Shown piece by piece: positions 1 through 5,872 of a stretch of DNA of 18,498 bases. The DNA comes from UBA2450 sp045132035. GTDB taxonomy: Bacteria > Bacillota_I > Bacilli_A > RFN20 > CAG-826. The position numbers were made by a program, and so were the translations under genes. The notes under the pieces were generated by a model. That model saw only the letters and a list, made by a program, of their open reading frames with translations. It did not search any database and was not told where the DNA came from. The DNA is taken from NCBI GenBank assembly GCA_045132035.1, contig JBGURM010000047.1:1-18498 (forward strand). The letters are read 5' to 3'. Every line of letters starts with the position of its first letter. Position 1 is the stretch's first letter.

Positions 1-2
1 TA

Positions 3-30
3 TTGAGTTTTCCCAAAGTTATTCTATAAT
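3..30 (+). promoter_or_regulatory. Promoter of the zinc-ribbon membrane gene
   Basis: A perfect TATAAT (25-30) lies 16 nt after a weaker TTGAGT -35 box (3-8). The ATG at 40 follows the -10 box after only 9 nt, and there is no Shine-Dalgarno sequence between them. Transcription would therefore start about 2-4 nt before the ATG, giving an essentially leaderless mRNA. The -10 box is clear; the -35 box matches the consensus only in TTGA. Confidence 0.6.
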
Positions 31-39
31 TTTCATAAT

Positions 40-1095
40 ATGGCAACGAAAAACGGACTTTGTACACACTGTCAATTTAATAGAATTGAAAACCATGTCT
101 TCCCAGTAAATCCAGAAGCAAGTGTTGCTTATTGTCCTTTCTGCATGCAGCCACTCGATCCAAAAGAAGCGATTGGTTTATATCAAAGCATCATTAATGG
201 AATGATTGAAAAAGCAGATAACACTTTATTTGTTGCTTGTGACCCTGTTGTTGCGTATCAAGAATATGCGGATGTTTTAGATATTGAACCAAATAACTCT
301 AAAGCTCTATTAGGAAGAATCCTTTGTTTAATTTATACTTCAAGAGTTAGACAAGCATATTTAACCGAATGTGATGAACTTCTTGATCAAATTACCCATA
401 AAGGACAAGAAGAAGTTGCAACATACACAATGTTTTTAAAAAAGATTAATTTCGCTTTAGATGAATACGATTTAGCGCTTCTTAACAAATTAACTCATAG
501 AAAATATTTCTATGATGAAGAATGTATTAAATTATATTTAAAACGTTTATCAGATATCATCAAATTCAAAAAAGAAATCCTTGCTAATCTAAATCAAATT
601 AAAAAGGATTATGTTACTCAAAATAATGAAATTTTAATTAATTTAGTTGCTCATAGTATCAGTGAAAAGGAAGGACAATTAAAAACTGTTAAATACACAG
701 TTAGAGGCCTTGGATACAAATACCAGAAGATTGCTGGAGATAAAGTGTATCTCGATGGCGTTGATGAAGTAGTTAACACCAAAGTTGCTAAAAAATATAG
801 CACCTTCAGTCTAGATACAAAAAGAAAGAGTCGTCTTATTGAAGATCGAGTCTTTAAAGACTATACACCTGTAATTAAAGCTAAAAAAATATCGATTTAT
901 TTCTCGATATTCTTATTATTAGCTGCAATTGGATGTGGTGGCGCTGCTTATTATTTCTATTCACAGACCAATTTACTTTTATTCTTTATTTTAATTGGAG
1001 TAGGTGCTGCTGCTTTAATTGGTTCAATTGTTCTACTCGTTCTCCATTTTGTGTGGAACGGAATTCTCAAGAAGAGAAAACTAAGGATGAATTAA
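40..1095 (+). CDS. Zinc-ribbon protein with two C-terminal membrane segments, unknown function
   Basis: 351 residues; I do not recognise a named family. An N-terminal zinc ribbon is visible (C8, C11, C32, C35). It is followed by a mostly helical, charged region; the stretch around residues 68-100 (AYQEYADVLDIEPNNSKALLG) reads like one tetratricopeptide-type repeat. Two strongly hydrophobic segments follow at about 285-307 and 312-339, then a basic tail (KKRKLR). The likely topology is a large cytoplasmic N-terminal part anchored by a C-terminal hairpin. The start is set by the -10 box 9 nt upstream, with no ribosome site. Its last 15 nt overlap the 3' end of the convergent rdgB, and its terminator probably lies inside rdgB. 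The gene is real by length and composition; function is unassigned. Confidence 0.85.
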   Translation: MATKNGLCTHCQFNRIENHVFPVNPEASVAYCPFCMQPLDPKEAIGLYQSIINGMIEKADNTLFVACDPVVAYQEYADVLDIEPNNSKALLGRILCLIYTSRVRQAYLTECDELLDQITHKGQEEVATYTMFLKKINFALDEYDLALLNKLTHRKYFYDEECIKLYLKRLSDIIKFKKEILANLNQIKKDYVTQNNEILINLVAHSISEKEGQLKTVKYTVRGLGYKYQKIAGDKVYLDGVDEVVNTKVAKKYSTFSLDTKRKSRLIEDRVFKDYTPVIKAKKISIYFSIFLLLAAIGCGGAAYYFYSQTNLLLFFILIGVGAAALIGSIVLLVLHFVWNGILKKRKLRMN

Positions 1096-1683
1096 TCCGC
1101 TTACTTTCAAATAAGTTAGTAATTTGTTTAATGCTTTACCGCGGTGAGAAACGCGGTTTTTTTCTTCTTGTCCCATCTCAGCATATGTTTTATTTAATTC
1201 ATCGCAAATAAAGATTGGGTCATAGCCAAATCCATCTCCATTAGTGACACTTTTGGCGATGTGACCTGGGATTCTAGCTTCAAAACGTAGTGGTTTATCT
1301 TCAACATTAACTAAAACAATGTCACAAACAAATGTTGCGCTTCTATTTTTTCCTTCAATTCTTTTAAAGACTTCATTAAAAACAGATGGGAATCCACCAT
1401 ATTCTTTAGCAAAGCGAGCAGTATATAATCCAGGAGCGTTATCCATTGCTGCTATTTCTAAACCAGTATCATCAGCAATAATTGGCATCTTTGTTACTTT
1501 TTGTAACGCTAAAGCTTTAATTAAAGCATTATCAAAATATGTCTTTCCATTTTCTTCAACATCACCGATGTCAATGTTTAAATCTTTCATACCATAAACA
1601 GTGATTTTGTGTGGGGAAAGAATTTGTCTAATTTCTTTTAATTTGTGTTCGTTATTTGTCGCTACTAAAATTTCAAAATTCAT
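1081..1683 (-). CDS. rdgB: Non-canonical purine NTP pyrophosphatase (RdgB/HAM1 family)
   Basis: 200 residues, the normal family length. It hydrolyses dITP/ITP and XTP to the monophosphate and pyrophosphate, keeping deaminated purines out of DNA and RNA; the protein is cytoplasmic. The family motifs are all present: substrate loop TNNEHK (9-14), the catalytic DDTGLE (71-76), GDGFGYDPIF (149-158) and SHRGKA (179-184). The start is supported by AAGGGG about 9 nt upstream. It is the third gene of a minus-strand run behind a TIR gene and an LRR gene, 17 nt after the latter. I see no good promoter directly in front of it, so it may be transcribed from the TIR promoter. Its 3' end overlaps the convergent zinc-ribbon gene by 15 nt. 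Confidence 0.95.
   Translation of the reverse strand: MNFEILVATNNEHKLKEIRQILSPHKITVYGMKDLNIDIGDVEENGKTYFDNALIKALALQKVTKMPIIADDTGLEIAAMDNAPGLYTARFAKEYGGFPSVFNEVFKRIEGKNRSATFVCDIVLVNVEDKPLRFEARIPGHIAKSVTNGDGFGYDPIFICDELNKTYAEMGQEEKNRVSHRGKALNKLLTYLKVSGLIHP
1138..1163 (+). terminator. Intrinsic terminator of gene 40-1095, embedded in rdgB
   Basis: ACCGCG (1138-1143) and CGCGGT (1152-1157) form a 6-bp GC-rich stem with an 8-nt loop, followed directly by six T (1158-1163). It sits 43 nt after the stop of the + strand gene. It falls in the antisense of rdgB codons for the conserved NRVSHRG segment. Such a GC-rich stem plus T-run is unusual in this AT-rich sequence, so a terminator is likely, although the coding constraint of rdgB could have produced it by chance. 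Confidence 0.6.
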
Positions 1684-1695
1684 ATAAGAAACCCC
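1681..1695 (-). repeat. 15-nt direct repeat, copy at the rdgB start
   Basis: The 15 nt catataagaaacccc (1681-1695) recur exactly at 2577-2591. On the coding strand each copy reads GGGGTTTCTTATATG, that is, a ribosome site plus start codon. Both copies lie at gene starts and bracket the LRR gene. Confidence 0.7.
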
Positions 1696-1700
1696 TTATA

Positions 1701-2579
1701 TTAAGCGTTAACAACATCAAATGTTGTGCCTTTATTGATACATCTAACATCGCCATCTGAACAATGAATAATTTGACTTTCATCAACATATACTTCGTTT
1801 TCGTATCTGTCTCTTGGCCTTCTTAATGATTCTTCAAACAAACGTTTGAGTTGTGATTTTGTGCCTTCGTATCTTAAATTATCAACTTTTAATGGTTTGT
1901 AGTTACTATTGACATCCATAGAGTTGGAATCACCACGGTGATATGAACCATATGCCCAAAAAGTAACACTCCTTGGAACTGTCATTTCACCAATAGTTGA
2001 TGCCAAAGACCAATTAATGCCGAGTTCTTTAAGCGTATTTGGAAGAGTGAGTTTTTTAATGTTTGAAGACCACATTAGCTTTTCAATAATATTAACACCA
2101 TTTTCGAATGTTAATATATTAACATTGCTTTTGGTGAACATGCCTTTTATTGTTTTAACAGAACCTGGAATAGTAATTTTATAAAAACGCGAATCATAAA
2201 ATAATGATCCTCCGATTTCTTTGACTGAAGAAGGAATGATGAATTCGTACGATATTATATCGTGAATACACATATTATCTTTGATTTTAGTTACTCCGTT
2301 TGGAATGGAGATGATGCTTTTCTTCTTCCAATCGCCAAAATACATATATCTATCAGCGTGCCAAACGAAGAGGCGTGTATCATCTGACATATTAAAATCA
2401 ATTTCAAACTTGTATCTATCTATACTAGATCTAGAATAACGAGAAAGATTAATATCAACAAGAACTCCGTTTTCTATTTTAAAAGTAGTGTCCGGGTCGT
2501 TTATTAGTTCTGCTCCACACTTTGGACAAAACCTCATACCATCATCAAAGTTTTCGCTGCATCTTTTACACAATTTCAT
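1701..2579 (-). CDS. Zinc-ribbon protein with BspA-type leucine-rich repeats
   Basis: 292 residues. An N-terminal zinc ribbon (C4, C7, C18, C21) is followed by a linker and then LRR_5/BspA-like repeats at roughly residues 85-210: repeats of the type 'IP.SVKEIG..F', 'ITIPGSVKTI', 'LTLPNTLKEL', 'MTVPRSVTF'. The C-terminal part (YEGTKSQLKRL ... IHCSDGD) is a tail often seen on BspA-type LRR proteins. There is no signal peptide or membrane segment, so the protein should be cytoplasmic, unlike surface BspA proteins. LRRs of this kind bind proteins; a recognition or scaffold role for the upstream TIR protein is only inference. It starts 12 nt after the TIR stop with GGGGG 8 nt before the ATG, which indicates translational coupling. 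Function unknown. Confidence 0.85.
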   Translation of the reverse strand: MKLCKRCSENFDDGMRFCPKCGAELINDPDTTFKIENGVLVDINLSRYSRSSIDRYKFEIDFNMSDDTRLFVWHADRYMYFGDWKKKSIISIPNGVTKIKDNMCIHDIISYEFIIPSSVKEIGGSLFYDSRFYKITIPGSVKTIKGMFTKSNVNILTFENGVNIIEKLMWSSNIKKLTLPNTLKELGINWSLASTIGEMTVPRSVTFWAYGSYHRGDSNSMDVNSNYKPLKVDNLRYEGTKSQLKRLFEESLRRPRDRYENEVYVDESQIIHCSDGDVRCINKGTTFDVVNA

Positions 2580-2591
2580 ATAAGAAACCCC
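2577..2591 (-). repeat. 15-nt direct repeat, copy at the LRR gene start
   Basis: Exact second copy of the sequence at 1681-1695, again supplying ribosome site and start codon. Two identical 15-nt leaders in adjacent genes suggest duplication or insertion by short homology rather than chance. Confidence 0.7.
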
Positions 2592-4379
2592 CTATTTTGG
2601 TTTTCTTTCTTGTCTTGTACTGATGAAAGTTTCGGAATTTGGATTTTGCCAATCATGGTCTTTATATAATAAGCAATCCAGATTCACAAAGATCTCATTA
2701 ATAATATCGTGATACATGTTATCCATAGGTACAGAATAACATAGTGGGACAACACCAAATTCAAGATAAAGAATAGTTTTTCTAGTTACTTGATTTGGAG
2801 AGCATATTGTAATTAATTTTGCATAATCGTCATCAAAGAAGATTTTTGAAGCAACAAAGCATTCGTCAGCGGTGTTATACACTCCATCGTCCCCTTTATA
2901 TTTAGAGTTGATGCCTTCTGGGTAAATATCATTTTCATCAACATTATGATTCAAAAGATAATTTATTCCACTTTGAGATAACGAAATTGGATCAATATTA
3001 TTTTTATATTGATGAATACTTCCAGGGACGTATATTTTAACTTCAATATCTTGAGCTTTATATTTTTTATATAATTCGATACATTTGTCTAATCTGGCTT
3101 TAAATTCTTTTCCAGGAGTGCCGTCTTTCATTAATGGGTGTTGTGCCGCTACTTCAATTAGAATTGAATCAGTGATTTCGCTTTGACTTGCCATATTTTC
3201 TTTGGCAAGAAGATATTTTTCTTTCCAATATTTTTGAGCACTTGCTTTTTCATAGAAGAATGGTTCTTTCTTACTATCAGAATTGATATTGAAATAGTCA
3301 TCTTTATTTTTGGCAGCATTCATAATGCTTTTAGTGTGCTCTAAAAGAATATGTGTTAGTGTTCCTTCCTTATCTTCTCCGTTAAACACGATTGTCGGAG
3401 TACCATCTACTGTCTTTTTTGGAGGGATTGTAATTGATAAAGATCCAAAGACATCTTCATTTTTTCTAACTAAGATAATTGTTTGTCTTAGCATGTTATA
3501 AGCGCAATAACATTCAATTGTGCCAATATCTTCTTTGATTTTCTTTGCTTTTGTATAAACTTCAATTAAATAACCTAGCACTGAATTAAATTCTTCATTA
3601 AGTTCGTCAAATCTTTCTTTTGTTTGGTTTGGTCTTTCAAGTTCAGCAACGTTATATAAGAAATCTGAATACTGGTTTGGAACAATAACTTTAATTTTTG
3701 CTTTGTTTAATAAAGCATTTAAAAATGCTTCAGTTGAAAGCTTTTTAATTAAAGAGGCGCCTGTCGTGGATAAAATAATTATTTCATCTGCTTCTTTTAC
3801 TTTATTTACTAACACTCCAGTATCAAGTAGAGCGTTATTAATTGATTCAATTCCATGTTTTTCACAATATGATAAAACATTTTTGTAATAAGATTCTTCC
3901 ATTCCAATATAAGAGCGATCAGAAGCAGTTACATTAGTGAGTTCTTGTCTAAAAGACTCGACTTCTTGCGTGTTATTTGTCTTAAAAAGCTTTTCTATTC
4001 GACTATTAAACTCACCTTTTTTAGAAGCATCTATATAGATTAGATTTAAATGCTCAATAGTGGATTTAATTCGTGAGTATACTTTAGAGTTAGTAACGAT
4101 CGGAATAATTGTTCTTTCTTTGCTATTTAAGAAAGTAGCAACATTAAGCTCATATAAACAGAATTGAGAGCGAACATAATTCTCAGTAATAACACAAACA
4201 AAAACATCACATTCCTTTATTGCATTATTTAGCGAATTAATTATTTCACCTCCAGATTCAATGCCTGTATCTGGGGAAGAGGAAAAGAATATTTTAGAGT
4301 CTTTGTCTGATTCAAAAATGTCTTTATATTTTCTAATCAATTCAGCGTCATTAGAACAGTGACTAATAAAAATCTTCAT
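2592..4379 (-). CDS. TIR-domain protein with a C-terminal DUF218/YdcF-like domain (candidate defence effector)
   Basis: 595 residues, three regions. Residues 1-135 are a TIR domain: MKIFISHCSND (box 1), a BB-loop region at 33-46 (SSSPDTGIESGGEI), CDVFVCVITENY and SQFCLYEL, where E77 sits at the catalytic glutamate position of NAD+-cleaving TIRs. Residues about 196-355 contain a Rossmann-like strand pattern (DEIIILSTTGASL, IKVIVPNQ) and resemble sensor domains of the phospholipase-D-like type without HKD motifs; this is weak. Residues about 405-575 resemble DUF218/YdcF: MKDGTPGKEFKARLDKCIELY, YVPGS, YLLNHNVDENDIYPEG, GVYNTADECFVASKIF, ITICSPNQVTRK, YLEFGVVP. No membrane segment or signal peptide, so it is cytoplasmic. 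The start lies 12 nt after a perfect -10 box with no ribosome site. An LRR gene and rdgB follow closely. TIR is confident, DUF218-like moderate, and the defence role is inferred. Confidence 0.85.
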   Translation of the reverse strand: MKIFISHCSNDAELIRKYKDIFESDKDSKIFFSSSPDTGIESGGEIINSLNNAIKECDVFVCVITENYVRSQFCLYELNVATFLNSKERTIIPIVTNSKVYSRIKSTIEHLNLIYIDASKKGEFNSRIEKLFKTNNTQEVESFRQELTNVTASDRSYIGMEESYYKNVLSYCEKHGIESINNALLDTGVLVNKVKEADEIIILSTTGASLIKKLSTEAFLNALLNKAKIKVIVPNQYSDFLYNVAELERPNQTKERFDELNEEFNSVLGYLIEVYTKAKKIKEDIGTIECYCAYNMLRQTIILVRKNEDVFGSLSITIPPKKTVDGTPTIVFNGEDKEGTLTHILLEHTKSIMNAAKNKDDYFNINSDSKKEPFFYEKASAQKYWKEKYLLAKENMASQSEITDSILIEVAAQHPLMKDGTPGKEFKARLDKCIELYKKYKAQDIEVKIYVPGSIHQYKNNIDPISLSQSGINYLLNHNVDENDIYPEGINSKYKGDDGVYNTADECFVASKIFFDDDYAKLITICSPNQVTRKTILYLEFGVVPLCYSVPMDNMYHDIINEIFVNLDCLLYKDHDWQNPNSETFISTRQERKPK

Positions 4380-4391
4380 ATAATTAAATTA

Positions 4392-4420
4392 ATTATAACT
4401 TTTAGAAATGTCAGTTTCAA
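4392..4420 (-). promoter_or_regulatory. Promoter of the TIR-LRR-rdgB run
   Basis: On the minus strand TTGAAA (4415-4420) and TATAAT (4392-4397) are separated by exactly 17 nt, a near-consensus housekeeping sigma promoter. The TIR ATG lies 12 nt downstream of the -10 box, so the 5' untranslated leader would be only about 5 nt with no ribosome site. It overlaps, in antisense, the start of the decayed RhuM region. Confidence 0.8.
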
Positions 4421-4799
4421 TCTGGCTTTTTGGTGGTAATGACGCATCAGATGCTTCATTATTGAAATATATTCAATATAAATTGAATAAATACGTTATA
4501 GTGAAAAATTATGAACTAGTCAAATTTATAGACAATGATTTTGAACTTGATGTTTGAGCAGATGTCACAAACGAAACCGTATGGTTGACCCAAGAGGAAA
4601 TGGCTTTGCTATTCAATTTTAATAGAACAAGAATAACAAGGCATATTAACAACATAATAAAAGATGGAGAATTGGAAGAAAAAAAGCAATGTGCGAAAAA
4701 CGCACTTTCCTCATTCTGATCGACCTGTAAAGATGTTTAGTCTCGACATGATTATTTCAGTTGGATATCGAGTCAAGTCTAAAAGAGGCATTTTATTTA
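4408..4799 (+). pseudogene. Decayed RhuM-family gene, copy 1 (N-terminal part)
   Basis: The frame from ATG 4408 reads ...YELVKFIDNDFELDV, then an in-frame TGA (4555-4557), then ADVTNETVWLTQEEMALLF and RTRITRHINNIIKDGELEE, which is the N-terminal DNA-binding-like part of RhuM (COG3943). A frameshift near 4708 moves the match to the frame encoding HSDRPVKMFSLDMIIS followed by VGYRVKSKRGILF. At about 4795 it runs into copy 2, losing its C-terminal half. It has at least one stop, one frameshift and a 3' truncation, so it is broken. RhuM proteins are accessory and often found near restriction or mobile genes. Some of the 5' residues (MSVSIWLFGGNDASDASLLKYI) may belong to a different lost gene. Confidence 0.7.
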
Positions 4800-4802
4800 T
4801 TA

Positions 4803-5715
4803 AAATTTACAGACAACGGTTTTGAGCTAGATGTTTGAATAGATGTCAACAACGAAACCATTTGGTTAACACAGGCAGAAATAGCAAAGCTATTTGGAAA
4901 ATCTAGAACCACAATTACAGAGCATATTAACCACATTTTTAGTAGTAAAGAACTCGACGAAAACACTTCCGTCGGTTTTTTCGACATAAGGGTACCAAAT
5001 AGACCTACTAAGTTATATAACTTAGACGTTGTGTTGGCTGTTGGGTATCGTGTTAATTCTAAACGTGGAATTCTATTTAGAAGGTGGGCTAATAAAGTCT
5101 TAAAGAATTATTTAATTCAAGGCTATGCAGTTAACCAAAAAAAGATTAGAAAATTTAGGCAAAACAATTGATATTCGAAACAGAATGCTTGCGTATTCTT
5201 TAAATATCGATAAAGAAGAGTTAACCAAAGTTATCAACGAATATACAAAAGCGTTAGATCTTCTTGATAGTTACGATCATCAAACATTAGAAAAGCCAAA
5301 AGGTAGTCGTAGCGATTATGTTATGACGTATGAAGAGGCTAGAGGAATTATTGATTCTATGAAATTCAACGATATGTCTAATGTCTTTGGAGTAGAAAAA
5401 GAGCAAGGCAAACTAAACGGAATTATCGCTCAGGTTTATCAATATGTATTCGGACAAGAATTATATCCGTCAATTGAAGAAAAAGCCGCTCACTTGCTAT
5501 ATTTCTTGGTCAAAGACCATCCATTCGCTGATGGATGTAAAAGAATTGCTGCCACTCTATTCATCAACTTCTTATACAAAAGTGGACATCTATATAAGAA
5601 CAACAAGCAAATAATTTCTAACGAAGCATTAGTGGCAATAACCATATTGACCGCTGAAAGTAATCCAGATGAAATGGAAATAATTGTCAAACTAATTACA
5701 AACTTGCTCCAGTAA
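4803..5715 (+). pseudogene. Decayed RhuM-Fic gene, copy 2 (nearly full length)
   Basis: Reading from 4803: FTDNGFELDV, TGA (4836-4838), IDVNNETIWLTQAEIAKLF, then ELDENTSVGFFD, RPTKLYNLDVVLAVGYRV and WANKVLKNYLIQGYAVN. The match then continues one frame over as QKRLENLGKTID..., the surviving Fic half. The shift lies in a run of seven A (5137-5143); removing one A restores the frame. The TGA is at the same aligned codon as in copy 1. No start codon is placed to make the N-terminal part. Without the TGA and the extra A it would be a complete RhuM protein of about 300 residues. Confidence 0.75.
5125..5715 (+). CDS. Surviving C-terminal half of RhuM, Fic/DOC domain
   Basis: An open frame of 196 residues. 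It contains the coiled linker typical of RhuM (ALDLLDSYDHQTL) and a Fic/DOC core at about 88-155, with the motif HPFADGCKR at 132-140. Fic enzymes transfer AMP or other groups from nucleotides through HPFx(D/E)GNxxR; H132, D136 and R140 are kept, but the usual Asn is Cys138. The first ATG falls inside the codons of RhuM's GYAVN region, and its only upstream purines (AAGG) are 3 nt away, too close for a good ribosome site. It is therefore more likely a remnant of the broken RhuM gene than an independent protein. A terminator follows 7 nt after the stop. Confidence 0.55.
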   Translation: MQLTKKRLENLGKTIDIRNRMLAYSLNIDKEELTKVINEYTKALDLLDSYDHQTLEKPKGSRSDYVMTYEEARGIIDSMKFNDMSNVFGVEKEQGKLNGIIAQVYQYVFGQELYPSIEEKAAHLLYFLVKDHPFADGCKRIAATLFINFLYKSGHLYKNNKQIISNEALVAITILTAESNPDEMEIIVKLITNLLQ

Positions 5716-5721
5716 AAAAAT

Positions 5722-5745
5722 AAACAGTGCGACGCACTGTTTTTT
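5722..5745. terminator. Bidirectional terminator between RhuM and tRNA-Gly
   Basis: A 9-bp stem, aaacagtgc (5722-5730) with gcactgttt (5734-5742), has a 3-nt loop. It is flanked by an A-run on the left (5714-5720) and a T-run on the right (5740-5745), so it can stop transcripts from both the + strand RhuM remnant and the - strand tRNA gene. Confidence 0.85.
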
Positions 5746-5753
5746 AATCTGTT

Positions 5754-5827
5754 TGGAGCAGGTGACGGGAATCGAACCCGCGTATTCAGCTTGGAAGGCT
5801 GAAGTTCTACCATTGAACTACACCTGC
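5754..5827 (-). tRNA. tRNA-Gly (anticodon UCC)
   Basis: The minus strand folds as a 74-nt tRNA with encoded CCA: acceptor arms GCAGGTG/CACCTGC, D-arm with TAGTTCAATGGTAGAA, anticodon stem TTCAGC/GCTGAA around the loop CTTCCAA (anticodon TCC, read for GGA codons), and the T-arm GCGGGTTCGATTCCCGT. The discriminator base is T, as expected for bacterial tRNA-Gly. Its 3' end faces the RhuM/TIR accessory stretch, but I find no copy of the tRNA 3' end there that would mark integration. Confidence 0.95.
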
Positions 5828-5831
5828 ATTC

Positions 5832-5858
5832 AGCGAATGTTATTTTATAACAAACGCT
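5832..5858. repeat. 27-nt imperfect palindrome over the tRNA-Gly -10 box
   Basis: Twelve-base arms (5832-5843 and 5847-5858) match as inverted repeats with two mismatches around a TTT centre. No T-run follows on either side, so it is a poor terminator; it covers the -10 box of the tRNA promoter and lies just after the trxA stop. It could be an operator or a 3' processing hairpin for the trxA mRNA. Confidence 0.45.
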
Positions 5859-5871
5859 AATCAAATATCAA
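5844..5871 (-). promoter_or_regulatory. Probable promoter of tRNA-Gly
   Basis: On the minus strand TTGATA (5866-5871) and TATAAA (5844-5849) are 16 nt apart, and the tRNA 5' end (5827) is 16 nt after the -10 box. This places the start a few nt upstream of the mature end. Confidence 0.55.
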
Positions 5872-5872
5872 T

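Noticed and set aside
1711..1727. Perfect 7-bp inverted repeat at the end of the LRR gene as an rdgB attenuator
   Set aside because: It is AT-rich with a 3-nt loop and no T-run on the minus strand; it is inside coding sequence and too weak to call.
4691..4705. Hairpin gtgcg-aaaaa-cgcac as a terminator
   Set aside because: Only 5 bp, followed by TTTCC and not a T-run, and located inside former RhuM coding sequence.
4536..4838. Use of TGA as a Trp codon in this organism
   Set aside because: Two in-frame TGA codons suggested it, but conserved Trp positions in GlpK, AddB and others are TGG, and mrp ends at TGA overlapping the next ATG behind a good ribosome site. The TGAs occur only in broken RhuM copies.
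4955..4981. CGACG/CGTCG stem plus T-run as a terminator in RhuM copy 2
   Set aside because: A 5-bp stem with a 10-nt loop, and it falls in well conserved RhuM codons (ELDENTSVGFFD), so chance is likely.
1701..5827. Integration of a mobile element at tRNA-Gly
   Set aside because: The tRNA 3' end faces the accessory stretch, but no duplicate of its 3' end, no integrase and no transposase are visible.
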